Assembly: GCA_002633005.1 (NCBI GenBank)
Contig: NMRA01000585.1
Location: forward strand, 68,030 to 132,029
From: Phoronis australis
Lineage: Eukaryota; Phoronida; Phoronidae
DNA length: 64,000 nt
Direction: 5' to 3'
The position numbers were made by a program, and so were the translations under genes. The notes beneath the pieces were generated by a model, which was not told the DNA's origin, ran no database searches, and saw only the letters and a program-made list of their open reading frames with translations. Positions 24,201-34,059 of the stretch are shown piece by piece; within the stretch, counting starts at the first letter, position 1, and each line of letters opens with the position of its first letter.

Positions 24201-27200
24201 CTGAAGCACAAACACATTTTTGGTTTTCGTAATAAACCCTCTCTTTATATTCTGTGGCACATTTCAATTTTTCTTGACAGTGACTCACCACTTGGGAATA
24301 TCATTTTGCTAGGAAGATTCTTGAACCACCCCTTACTGAATTTAGATTAAAATGAGTGGATAAACTATTTCATCTTTGATGTTTCGTGGTGATTTGTTTT
24401 CAGGAGAAGACCGTCAAGTGTCCCCACTGTAAATATACGTGTGCCAATGAGAACCCTGATCTCAAGTTGCACATCCAGCGTAAGCACCAGCCTCGTCCAA
24501 CTGCAGCCTCTGAGGGCATCAACTGCCAACTGTGTGACTTTGTTGCTGCCTCTAAGAAGGACTTGCGTCAACACCTCAAGTTCCATCGTCGCGGGCCCGA
24601 GGTGAAGCTCTACTGCGAGCTGTGCTCATTCGTCACCGACTGCAAGAGTCGACTGAAACGCCATGTTTACACGCATACTCAGGAGAAGCCATTCTCATGC
24701 AGCATGTGCTCGTACACTGCGACGCAGAAGGAACATATTATGCGACATATGAGGAGTAAGCACAAGGTGGACCTTCCCCAGGGCATGAGGCGGCCACGAC
24801 GGGTGGACCTGGAGTCGGCAGAATTATTCGTCAGCAACGACCACGCCAAGATTTTTGCGTGCAACTTTTGCACGATGAAGTTTGAGAAGGTGCTTAACCT
24901 GTACAAACACCTGCATCAACAGCACGCTGATGCCATGCCACAGAGTAGGGCGGACATCTTCTCGTGCGTGGTGTGCGACTACGCAACGAATCGTAAGAAT
25001 AACTTGCTGGTTCACATGAGGAAACACAACTTGCCTTCCCCTGATGATGATGATCGTGGCTACCCAGCAGGTCTGTTATTTCAAGAACTGTCTTGCTGTA
25101 ATCATTACTCTGCACAAAATGACTTCAAGTTGATACCAATAGCCCATATTTTGTTTGGATTAGACTATGTATTTTTTTCAGTTTACAAAAATTTTAAGTA
25201 TGCTTTGATTTTTGTAGATTAACTAATTAAACATAATTGTATAGCTGTAATTTAACACTATGTCTTGTTGCTCTACAAGCCAGGAAAGGGCTGAGATTTC
25301 ATACTGGGTGCGTGTTATCCAGTTTGTCATCTTCACATTAATTACATGATCTTGAAAGATTAGGCTTCTGAGCATTCAAAATTTACTCAGCCAAGTTTTG
25401 GTAGGATGGTTATGCTTTCTTTGACTTAACTAAAGCTTTCTACATTCTACATCAGGTCAAGTGTACTCGTGTGTGCTGTGTAACTATGTGAATCCTAAGC
25501 GGAGAAACCTGTATATGCATATGAAGAAGAAGCATAAAATCTCCATCATGGTGCGTAGAGATGGCTCAGCCAATTGCATTGTAGAGGAGAATTCTGCTGT
25601 TACGATTGTAACAAAGGATAAGGAAGAGGTAGAAGAGGTGTCAAACATCAGTGATCCGGCACCTCACATTCAACAGGTAAACCTTTCCTTTCTGACAGAT
25701 AAAAGTTGCCAAGAATTCTTGTACCTCTATGGTATGTATGTTATGTGACGGAAAATTATTAATTATAGTACTCTTTACATTGAGCCAAAACTAAAAACAC
25801 TGTTACATTGGGCATTTGCTGGGTGTGTGGTCAAGGTACATTTTGTTCCTCTTTCTTGTGTGCATTTTTGTCAACTGTAAACAAAATCATTGCCTGGCCA
25901 CATTACTTTTTGGATGTAAATGCTTTTTGATAGTGTGATCTGTCTGGAGGTCTCAGTGAACTCTGACCTCTGTTACAGGTGTCAGCAGTGGTAACTGACA
26001 ATGATGGCGACACAAGATATGTTGACATCACAGAGCTGACTAGTTCTCTGACTACAAGGAAAGACATCAATGTAAGATTTTGGAGCAGGGTTGGCAGGGG
26101 CACTCCTTTTTGCAAAGGCTTGCGGATAGACATGGTTGCCTGTTGAGTGGAAATTCTACACCTTCCTACACATTACTATAAAAACATTTTGGTGTAGTAA
26201 CTTCTAGAAAGAACCTTGACAGGTGCTCTTGATTTTTCAATCACTCAATACACTTGTTGCAGTTTCTTTCTCAGTTTGGAGTGAAGCACTTGAAATGTTT
26301 GGCACTAGCCATCTGACTGAATGCTTGTCAGCATTCTGTTATGATACACCCCAGAATTCTTTAATTATAAGAAATACCATAGATTGCCTTATAATAAGCA
26401 TAATACGCAAGATTTTTTAGACATGCACCAGCCACTCAAAAGGATGCCAAGTGATTGGTGAATGTTCCACATCTTTCTGTTGTGAACTTAACATGCTGCG
26501 TTAAACAATAAAATACACTACTCATTCCTGAGGCCAGACATTGAGCTGTTCAATGTTACCTCCATGTGTGTATTCCTGTTGTCTTAACTATCATCTGGGG
26601 GAGGTCATTTCATGCCAAGTCAAACCAATTGTCCTTGGCCCAGTGTAACATGCTTCAACTTCCTGCAGGCTCCACCAGCTGTCGCTGCTGAAGTACAAGT
26701 CCAGCACGATGCGGCGGACGCCATTGAAGGACTGCAGGCCCTCTCTGAGTACAAAGGAGCCATTGTCCCTACAGGTTGGTCGATAATTTGTAGTTCGACT
26801 AAAAGGTTTCAAGAGTGAGGAAATTAGTGAATTTCACAAGTTGCTCGATGTACCTTGTTAAAGTTTGGCGAAAATGCCTGTTGAGCAGTGAGGTTCTGGA
26901 ACATGTCCACTGCAGCCAACAGGAAGCACTATTTGCTGATATGTTACAGATGTTCTAAAGAAGGTCACTGTGAGTTGCCTCTCTTGCTGAACTGGACTTT
27001 TGCTGCGAGTGATTGCTCCATGTGACTATTTCCATTCTAAACCCCTGGTTGCCACTTGGCATATGTACATTTCGTAATCAAACTGTTAAAAATTGCAGCT
27101 TTTCTACAACTTCATGAACAGGTCAAACAGAAGTGAAGGTGTCTGCTAAAATAGTGCAAATCAATAATCATATGGTGTTTTCTACCTTCTTGTTCTTAAT

Positions 27201-30200
27201 CGGTGGCTGTTTTGGCTTTACAGATTAAACTGAAATGCAAGAATTTCAGCAAACTTCTTTTAGATATTTAAAAGCTTTAACTTCGTGGAGTAAGATCAAG
27301 GCATTCATTGCTCATTTCAAAATTTATGTACGGAAGTAACCTCTGTTTAGATTGAAGTCGATGTTCAGTTTATTTTGAGACTTACCATATTACTGTTTTG
27401 TGGTAATTACTGAATTTTTTGTTCCAAGTGTAGGTGTTCAGTTATATTGGCAACCCAGATGGAATGTCTGCTGTTGGACATCCAGTGGTATGCTTTCTAT
27501 GTGCCCACAAAAATGGTGTCGCATAGTCGGCATACCATCTGTCATTTTCTTTGCTTGTCCGTTGATTATCTTGAAATCCACAACACGGATCATGATGACA
27601 TTCAACGCAGAGTTATTTGTCGGCATTAGTTAATTTTTGGACAACTTGACACTGTAATAACTGATGAGATTGATGCAAATCCCTTCTTAGACAAAGCCAA
27701 CTGCCTTAGCACCCCCTGGTGGCAATTTTATTTTTTTTCTTAAAGGAGAATGTCACCCCCAAAAAAACTATTTTGTATCAATTTAGATCAAGTAGTTGTA
27801 CTCAATAACGGCACGTTCGATTGCGTTACCTGACACCTGACGGCAGACGGAGGTGTTGAAATTATCCAATGACGTAATTGGTTTCACACTCAGTCTGTTC
27901 AGCAGTTCACAACACGGGTTTGCGGTGTTAACTTATCGCTTGAATTCATCGTTTAGCACCAATAAATCATCAAACTTTGATGATAAACCCTTAAAAATAC
28001 GCTGAGTTCTTTTAAAAATGTGTTGTTTTATTTCAATGTTACGGATTTACTGGTGTTTGGACACACCGTAGCCTACAAAGTTTGGCAAGCCAATTTACCA
28101 AGGTACGTAGCAGGAGTTTGGGGTCTGTTCGGAGATAAATTCGAAGTATTCTTTCATGAAATGCAGACAGGAGAACCTAGATCTGTGTTGTTTATACTTG
28201 TGATTTTTTGAGTTCTAAACACACAAAACGCTTATCCCTGCCACTCCATGTAGTGGCTCGGAACGATATCTGGCAAGTCGCGCCAGCCGGACTGACTCTT
28301 TATCCCAGCCAGTGGCTCGGAACCTGATCAGGCCGCCGGGACTGGCACGAACATAAACCAGCTTGAGTTAGAAACTGAACCTTCAGTCACTAGACTATAA
28401 TAATGAGCCAAAGAAATAATGTGCACGTAATTATTCATGTGAATTAGCCACGAAACTGAAAATCAATCTACTTACTTGTTGGGGGCTGCGAAGTCGGGTG
28501 CCTCTTCCACAGACCGTCAGGGCAAAGGTTGTACAGCAACAATGATTTGAATAATGTATTTGTAATTCTAAATAAAGATTCCCCTAACATGTGACAATAG
28601 CATATAAAATCGAGTAATTGTTTCACAACAGCTTTCTGTCAGCAAACACTGAATGCATTCACTCACACGGCCTCGGTGCCCAGCCAATGACCTTTGTTGC
28701 CGGCATCTAAAGCCGGTAACGCAGTGGTTTATTCATTGCTGGCTTCTCAAAACATTTGCACTCATACTCCAATTCATTATACATTGTATCTAATGAGACA
28801 GACTTTGTTTCAGTTTGATATAAGCATTGGTTAGGATCATTTTAGGATAAGAATAATTCATTTTGAAACAGAACGCAGAATAATAAACGTCTACATGGCA
28901 ACTCGCCCGGCGCCAATCCCGTCAAGAGCTTATCTGACGAAGACTTCACGGGTCGAATCGTGAGGTTTCACAGGCTATCAGTTTGAACCGGAATACACTG
29001 ATCGTGAAATACTAGAGAGGCGCTGTGAACACGCATAGGCAATGTATGGATAGTTCTTTGGTAAGCCGGAATTCGTCAGAGAAATCACTGTCGATGAAAT
29101 GCCGGCCACAGACAAGGAGATGTTTCACGACCTCATACTTGCTATTAACAGCATACCTTTCATTCTTCACTACCGTGAGCCACTTCCTAAGCATTTCGGG
29201 CTCTTGAGGAAGTCGAAAAAACGATATACCCGCTTTCTTCGCAGCTTCATAGTTCGGACAAGCGTGAACCGATGCACCGCAATATAGTGACATTCACTCT
29301 GCAGACGAACCACTGACGTCGCTGCATCGCTTCTAACCTTCCTCACAGGTTAACGCGACACCTCTCGGCAAGGTGAGGTCGACCGTATAAGAGGGGATGT
29401 GGATATAGACCGATTAAGATGGTAAAAAAACTAATTAAATCGGGTGGCATTCTCCTTTAATTGGTCTGATGACATAATGGCATCTTAGATTTTTTGAAAA
29501 ATTGAGATTAGGGTTGATGGCCAATTGGTTTTTTGGACAGATTTGACTATCCCTGCACCCCTTGTGGACTGATATAGATTTTAACAAAATGCTGCTTGCC
29601 TGTCAGTTCTTGTCTAAACCGTTTGACTGATTTTGAGGAAACTTGACACAGATATATGACAACGCTGCACCAGCACTAGTCAATTTTGTGCAGGCTTAAC
29701 TACAGTGTGACGCCTTGTTGGCCATTTTAGTTTTTGAATAGATACTGCTTGTCTGTTGCTTGTTGTAAAAACAAAATGAGATTTTGATGAAACTTGATAT
29801 TAGATTTTATGGCTGGGATGTGCTGCATCAGGTAATTAATTGTACAAATTGGGCAGCTGTAGCACCCCCTTGTTCTTGATACAAGCTATTCGGTGTCTGT
29901 TGATTGTTATCAAATTGGCTCAACTCATTTTTGATGAACCTTGACAGAGGTGTAAGGCTGGACTGCATCATCATCAGTCAATTTTCAACTTTGATATCTT
30001 AGTGTGGCTAAATTCGTTGGAGTCTTACTGTTTGCTGTGCAGTCATGGCTGCTTTTGTTTTCGGTCTTATAATTTCATGTTTTTATGCACATTTATAATG
30101 GAATTCAGTGTATGTTGTTGAATATATCGTAGTGGTTAATTAATTTGCTTTCTCCATACACATCCGTAAATTCTTGTAAACAAGACACAAGGTTATTTCC

Positions 30201-30657
30201 CCGTTTCATAATTCTAGATTGTCACATTGATGTGTGCAAATTATTTTACATCCATTGTAATTCTCCAGTTCTTAACAACTATAAACATTAAAAAATTCTG
30301 CTTCATTCATAACATGTGCATCTATCGTAAAACATTTCATTCATGTTATTGACCTAGCTTGTCTAATCTTAGAAATTTTGAAAAATGAGGATTTTGACAA
30401 TGCCTTTGCGCAAGATAACTGATAAATAATTCCTATGTTGTGTATTGTGACAACTGTGCAGAAAACTTGCAATATGTTTTCCAGAGGTAACCACCGAGCC
30501 GGTGGCAACGGTTACCCCGGTGATAACCTCGGAGGAGTCGGCAGCTCGACCGGGCAACTTTCAGCTGTCTCAGGAGCAACTTACTCACCTGTCCTCGGGA
30601 GACTATGTCGAAATTAACGGTGAAATGTACAAGGTGGAGTTCTCTGAGAACACGTGA
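15255..30657 (+). CDS. Ten-finger C2H2 zinc-finger nuclear protein (13 coding exons)
   Basis: Exons: 15255-15378, 15898-16014, 16714-16774, 18133-19003, 20466-20603, 21545-21703, 22046-22172, 23673-23848, 24404-25070, 25456-25676, 25979-26071, 26669-26774, 30485-30657. They total 3033 bases, and all phases agree: 1010 residues, stop TGA at 30655-30657. The N-terminus is basic (TRKTRSRGK, later GRSTRKR and an AKKRK nuclear signal). Exon 4 gives a long Ser/Thr/Lys/Glu-rich disordered region. Ten C2H2 fingers occupy about residues 507-840. The C-terminus is acidic and ends with GDYVEINGEMYKVE. The layout suggests a sequence-specific transcription regulator. The start follows a TTTTTTAG acceptor, so a 5' UTR exon lies upstream. 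The donor after exon 9 (GTCTGT) is weak. I could not assign an orthologue; REST-like and ZNF335-like proteins have comparable finger runs, but this is not established. Confidence 0.9.
17740..17860. repeat. Intronic repeat related to 20060-20215
   Basis: Shares with 20060-20215 the phrases CCTGATGCCAGCT/CTTGATGCCAGCT and TTTCAAAAATGAGT/CTTCAAAAATGAGT, each framed by GGGTTGGGATCCTT or GGTTAAGATCCTT. Two diverged copies of a dispersed repeat sit in neighbouring introns of the same gene. Its class is not recognised. Confidence 0.55.
18133..19003 (+). CDS. Zinc-finger gene exon 4, long disordered linker
   Basis: This exon encodes 290 residues rich in Ser, Lys, Val, Glu and Gly, without predicted folded domains. 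It includes stretches such as KPTIVLMDASGKTVQFIDGEG, whose form recurs in exon 6 (ANIVFMDSLTKTG). This suggests a short internal repeat of the I-V-x-M-D type that could be a partner-binding motif. The exon opens with a split Ser codon and closes in phase 0. Confidence 0.85.
20102..20167. repeat. Three-copy 22-bp tandem repeat
   Basis: The unit TAAACTGGGTCAGGATCCTT plus CC repeats three times with few changes, each copy carrying a GATCC core. It lies inside the repeat related to 17740-17860, in intron 4 of the zinc-finger gene. Confidence 0.85.
20801..21176 (-). mobile_element. P-like non-autonomous DNA transposon with THAP-start relic
   Basis: A 376-bp element whose ends are inverted: CATAGATTATAGAC at the left, and a right end ending TATAGTCTATG. 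It is flanked by an exact 7-bp duplication GTCAGAG (20794-20800, 21177-21183). On the minus strand an ATG at 21026 opens MVGYCVVGCQKYL and then stops. MVxxCxxxC is the way THAP zinc-binding domains begin, and P-element transposases start with a THAP domain. The remaining 180 bases show no intact THAP body. P superfamily membership is inferred from CA-ends, 7-8 bp duplication and the THAP-like start. It lies in intron 5 of the zinc-finger gene, antisense to it. Confidence 0.75.
22046..22172 (+). CDS. Zinc-finger gene exon 7, first C2H2 finger
   Basis: It encodes a C-x2-C-x12-H-x3-H finger beginning YKCRLCDYSTDRKSN. Linker residues THTG close the exon, and the Gly codon is split across the intron. 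The CDYST form (aromatic after Cys2) resembles finger runs of REST, CTCF and ZFAT-like proteins rather than KRAB-type arrays. Confidence 0.9.
23561..23584. repeat. (TTTTA)n microsatellite
   Basis: About five copies of a TTTTA unit in intron 7 of the zinc-finger gene. Confidence 0.9.
23673..23848 (+). CDS. Zinc-finger gene exon 8, fingers two and three
   Basis: Two fingers are encoded. The first has a four-residue Cys spacing (YKCTYDNCTYEAKS) and ends HLLIH. The second is YECPLCDLKFRQK and ends with a four-residue His spacing (HIKYIH). The finger cysteines and histidines are intact, and the linker ENARNYE departs from the standard TGEKP form. Confidence 0.9.
24404..25070 (+). CDS. Zinc-finger gene exon 9, six C2H2 fingers
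   Basis: This 222-codon exon carries fingers four to nine: VKCPHCKYT, INCQLCDFV, LYCELCSFV, FSCSMCSYT, FACNFCTMKF and FSCVVCDYA, each with a complete C2H2 set. Only the join between fingers six and seven has a near-canonical linker (HTQEKPF). A 24-residue basic/acidic spacer precedes finger eight. GC content is higher here than in the flanking introns. Long neighbouring open frames on the minus strand are shadows of it. Confidence 0.93.
25456..25676 (+). CDS. Zinc-finger gene exon 10, last finger
   Basis: The tenth finger (YSCVLCNYVNPKRRN to HMKKKH) is followed by an acidic stretch with VEEVS. The split Gly codon with exon 9 keeps the frame, which supports use of the weak GTCTGT donor at 25071. 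Confidence 0.9.
27600..27739. repeat. Degenerate minisatellite, segment left of the TTAA element
   Basis: Contains CACCCCCTGGTGGCAATTTTA (27711-27730), the reverse complement of the TTGCCACTAGGGGG core found in the 12.4-13.6 kb array, together with the associated ACTTGACAC phrase. It is cut off by the mobile element that begins at 27740 and resumes after 29460. Confidence 0.65.
27740..29460 (-). mobile_element. TTAA-type DNA transposon with a THAP-domain frame (Kolobok-like)
   Basis: A 1721-bp element with inverted ends TTAAAGGAGAATG(T/C)CACCC. TTAA stands at each extremity, so it is read as a TTAA target duplication plus AGGAGAATG ends. It lies in the 3.7-kb last intron of the zinc-finger gene and interrupts a minisatellite. 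On the minus strand an intact frame from 29293 encodes a THAP-type domain. TTAA duplications with a THAP protein are the hallmark of Kolobok transposons; piggyBac also uses TTAA but has other ends and no THAP. At this length, with no transposase catalytic core seen, it is probably a deletion derivative. A direct repeat AGTGGCTCGGAAC occurs near 28251 and 28312. Confidence 0.75.
29012..29293 (-). CDS. THAP-type zinc-binding domain frame inside the TTAA element
   Basis: A 93-codon frame. Visible THAP landmarks: Cys at residue 5, Cys 12, the SFFRLP motif with its conserved Pro, the RKW tryptophan, and C-x2-H as CGRHF. The gap between the first two cysteines is six residues, wider than the two to four usual in the family. 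The domain ends near residue 80 (DEFRL), after which the frame drifts to a stop, so a splice to a lost or unseen second exon is likely. It is transposon-derived DNA-binding coding sequence, antisense to the host gene. Whether it is expressed is unknown. Confidence 0.7.
   Translation of the reverse strand: MSLYCGASVHACPNYEAAKKAGISFFRLPQEPEMLRKWLTVVKNERYAVNSKYEVVKHLLVCGRHFIDSDFSDEFRLTKELSIHCLCVFTAPL
29461..30010. repeat. Degenerate minisatellite, segment right of the TTAA element
   Basis: Diverged units of about 155 bp: GCACCCCTTGTGG (29555), GACGCCTTGTTGGCC (29710) and GCACCCCCTTG (29862). They alternate with AACTTGACAC and GATGAAACTTGA phrases. It is the same family, in reverse orientation, as the array at 12420-13650. 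Confidence 0.65.
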
Positions 30658-33600
30658 TGGAAAGAAGGTCCTGTAGAAGTCCTGGAGGTATAAAATGGGG
30701 CAAAAAATTCACCTGATGAAAATGCAAATTAATGTGTGCATACCTGGCTGCTGAAAATTGTTTAATTTGGAAATGTAGGTAATTGGTCACTAGAAAAGTA
30801 CGTTTATTCTTGCAAAGAGTTGTTCTTGATTTAGTTTCACTTACAAAATTGCATGTAGACAAAAGCCTAAACAAGTTGCACGTACGTGATGTGTTGACGT
30901 AGTAAAGATAGTCACTTCACTTGCTGAGGTGTTTTGTGCAATTTATTGTTCTGCGGTCGCTGATGGAGACCAAGTATAAAGACATTTGCTAAGGTTGTGA
31001 ACATTGCTTTATGCTTATCGTAGGTTACTTTAGGTAAGATGCCAGTGATGTGAGTAGGTTTAAATTTATTGACTGTAAACTTGTTCTATGGAGTGAGTCA
31101 TATTTAGATTGCAGTTTTACGCTCAGCTTATGTTTAGACGTATTCCAGTAGGTACTAGCCGATTCCAATGTCATCTTACACTGGATTCTTAGTAAAAATG
31201 ACTTCAAGTTACTACCAGTAAGTAACCAACATGGGCCTTCTCAGCAAAGTCACAGAATGATAAGACTTGGCAAAATCAACTTTTCATACCACGTTGATAG
31301 CACTTAGCAAAGCCTTTTTAAATGCTAAAGTTGCAATGGGCTAGTCAACTTAGTACACCTTTGAAATGAGGTTATGTTTTGTTGAATATGTTCCATCTAT
31401 GCTTACCTGCCCAAATTGATTGTCTATTCAAGGAGCGGCAGTCTGATCTTTATCATTCACTACATTAGTTTATACAATAACTGTCCAATGCTCATGACAG
31501 TAACAGGGTAATAATTTGTTGGTAAGGCTTTAAAAACGTAGTTGGTTCTGGTCTTTTTTTGAAAAGCGAGTCGGTGATGCAGTATTTTTAGTTTTAAAAG
31601 AAAATTACCTGGGATGAGCAAAAAGTAAGCCAGATTTTTTGTTGCTTGACAAATCGTGGCATTTTAAACCTTGCTCACATACAAACCTTGGCTGAAATTG
31701 ATTTGCGCAGATGTTCTTTTGTTTTCTCTGCATCACAACCAATGGCAAAAACTATCTGGTGCATGCAGTGTCGTGTACACAATGTGCTTACAACTGTTAC
31801 GGCTGGGTGTACAAGCTTCGGGCGGCTTTTATGTATTGGCATTTTTGGTTAGTCTTTCACAAATAAATGTTAGACATGTTGGAGTGGACAAATTTTGGGA
31901 GTAGTTCAAATAATAGGGAATTTCCATCAGTTGATTATATGCTCCGGTATCTAGGTCACATCATTGACCAAAAGGATTGTCAGTACTTGTCAAAATTTGC
32001 CGTCAGCTTCACGAAACATGTAGCCATAGTTCCTCAATGTCAAGAGCTTGTGGGATGAATTCCAAGTAATGGTTATTTTGTCACACTGCTATTGGTTGTT
32101 GTACTTGGTTTGTAGAATGTGTGTATTATATATATACATACATACATACAAACATATATATATGTATATAAATTTGTCAATGCAGACAGCTCTGAACATG
32201 TTGACTTGTATTCGTTTGGGTATCAAACACTGAACAGTGTAGGCACTGGCAGGTTTATTGGACACAGCTCTGGAAGTGACCATTCTTGGAACACGATTGT
32301 GTGCAGATTTTTGGAAGAGCATTGTTAAAACTGTTAAAGTGATTATTTTGTAAATAACTTGTCACATAACAAAAACTTCAGTCGTTATACATTGAGCATT
32401 TATTTTCATAAAGTTGAGAATAGACTCTACGATTTATTCATGATACGATCAAACAATGATTGCAATGAGCTGTTCACACACTAACCAGACACAAGCACAA
32501 ACACCATTCTCTACTATAAAAATATACACAGAGAGTGAGTTATGAACACCATTTTAACATTTAACTCCTGCCATGTTTAGAACAATTTCATCCAATGCCT
32601 CTGACAAATGGGTGACTCAATATTCACCAGGTGATGCAAACTGGCTCTCGTTTATTGATCAGAATTGATTGAGAACAGAAGACTTTCATGGGACAAGAGT
32701 GCCACATTACTTCAGTGTGTAAGTTTCTACACGCAAGACTTGTTTTACACGCATCGCCTAGAGAGATCCTCATTATACTAAAAAGTCAGAAGCACTTGTC
32801 TGATACAGGAACCAAAGCTATTAGCAGCTTGACAACAAGATCTCTTGTACACCTGAAAATGCATCCAATTAAACCCTCGTACTGATATATTGCCACTTGA
32901 TAAATCAAGTGGATTAACAACAACAACGGTTGTTTATGTCAGTTTCTGACTAGATCAGAATATACCAAGTAACTCTACCAAGCAATTATTAAACCTTGTT
33001 GGAGCGAAAGCGAAATGATTCCGAAAGGTACATAGTCTGGTAGATTTGGAATATGAAAACTGAATACCTTACTGCGCAATGTATTTGAAACAAAATAACC
33101 ACGACAAAAAGAAACTTTCATCAAAATCTCGTCTGGAATGTTAGAAGTCCAACATTCCTACGGAAACCCAACAATAAGGGTAGGGATTGACAATCACCTC
33201 AAATAGGTCTCAGCACCAAGAAAGTGCCCTTGCAACTCCCGATAACCCAGAGTATATGACAAGAAACCACCAATAACTAATCGAACCCTTTGTACAAAAT
33301 GACAACACTACAGCAGAGAGAATAATTATGAGGTTTTTGCAAAATTACATGTGCATGTTCGAGTAGACGGGAATGTCTCTTCAAGTGTAGCAAACTACGT
33401 CAACAAAGGTGATTTTATGATCATATTCATAAAACCACCATAGGACATTGAAATACTTTCAACACAGACAAAGTAGAGAATCCAAGTTAAATACAATTCT
33501 AAACGGGACCCAATACAACATATGGTTACTAAAAACTAGCAACCAATAGCTTACGTCCACCTGTTTTAAACTGAAATTGACATACAAAACTTGGAACAGC

Positions 33601-33950
33601 AACAGCACAAGTAAAAACCGAATATCTGAAAATTTGCAAACACCAAATCGTGATATTTGTCAAGGTTTCGACAGAACAGGCTATTGATTGTTCTTGGCAG
33701 AACGTATTGACAATTTGCATTTAAGTCTAATTCAAACCACCTTCAGCATAAGTATAAATGAAGTCAATTGTCATGTCCAACAAGAACATCACGATGTCTG
33801 CAGATTTTCACCAGCATAAAGTCTGCATCATTCAATGCAAAACACAAGAGCAAAATATACATATCATCGTGACAGAAACCCAAATCAACATTATAATCTT
33901 CATGACAAACCACTATGAAGCAATCCCAGACACTTTCACATACAAAAAGA
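30658..33950. other. 3' UTR and intergenic region between convergent genes
   Basis: AT-rich, no coding exon recognised. It should hold the 3' UTR of the zinc-finger gene and, further right, that of the RhoGAP gene. A TA/TACA microsatellite lies at 32128-32172. The open frames in this stretch have no domain signature and are taken as chance. Confidence 0.5.
32128..32172. repeat. TA / TACA microsatellite
   Basis: TATATATA followed by TACATACATACATACA and TATATATATGTATATA; it forms a near-palindrome. It produces mirrored short frames on both strands that are not genes. Confidence 0.9.
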
Positions 33951-34059
33951 GGTAATAGTCGAATATAACGTGCCCGCATTTTGAGAACCAGTTTTCTCCA
34001 CTGAAAACAGGCATCAAACTGGTCTCAATGTGAGGGCACGTTATATCTTGACTATTGCC
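33951..34059. mobile_element. Small foldback (hairpin) element
   Basis: Arms 33951-33994 and 34016-34059 are inverted copies matching at about 39 of 44 positions, around a loop of about 21 bp. Each arm carries AACGTGCCC and TTTTGAGAACCAG or its complement. A second, shorter relative lies at 48741-48796, and a fragment (GAATATAACATGCCCGC) at 35819-35835. The element is non-coding; its transposon class is unknown. Confidence 0.75.
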
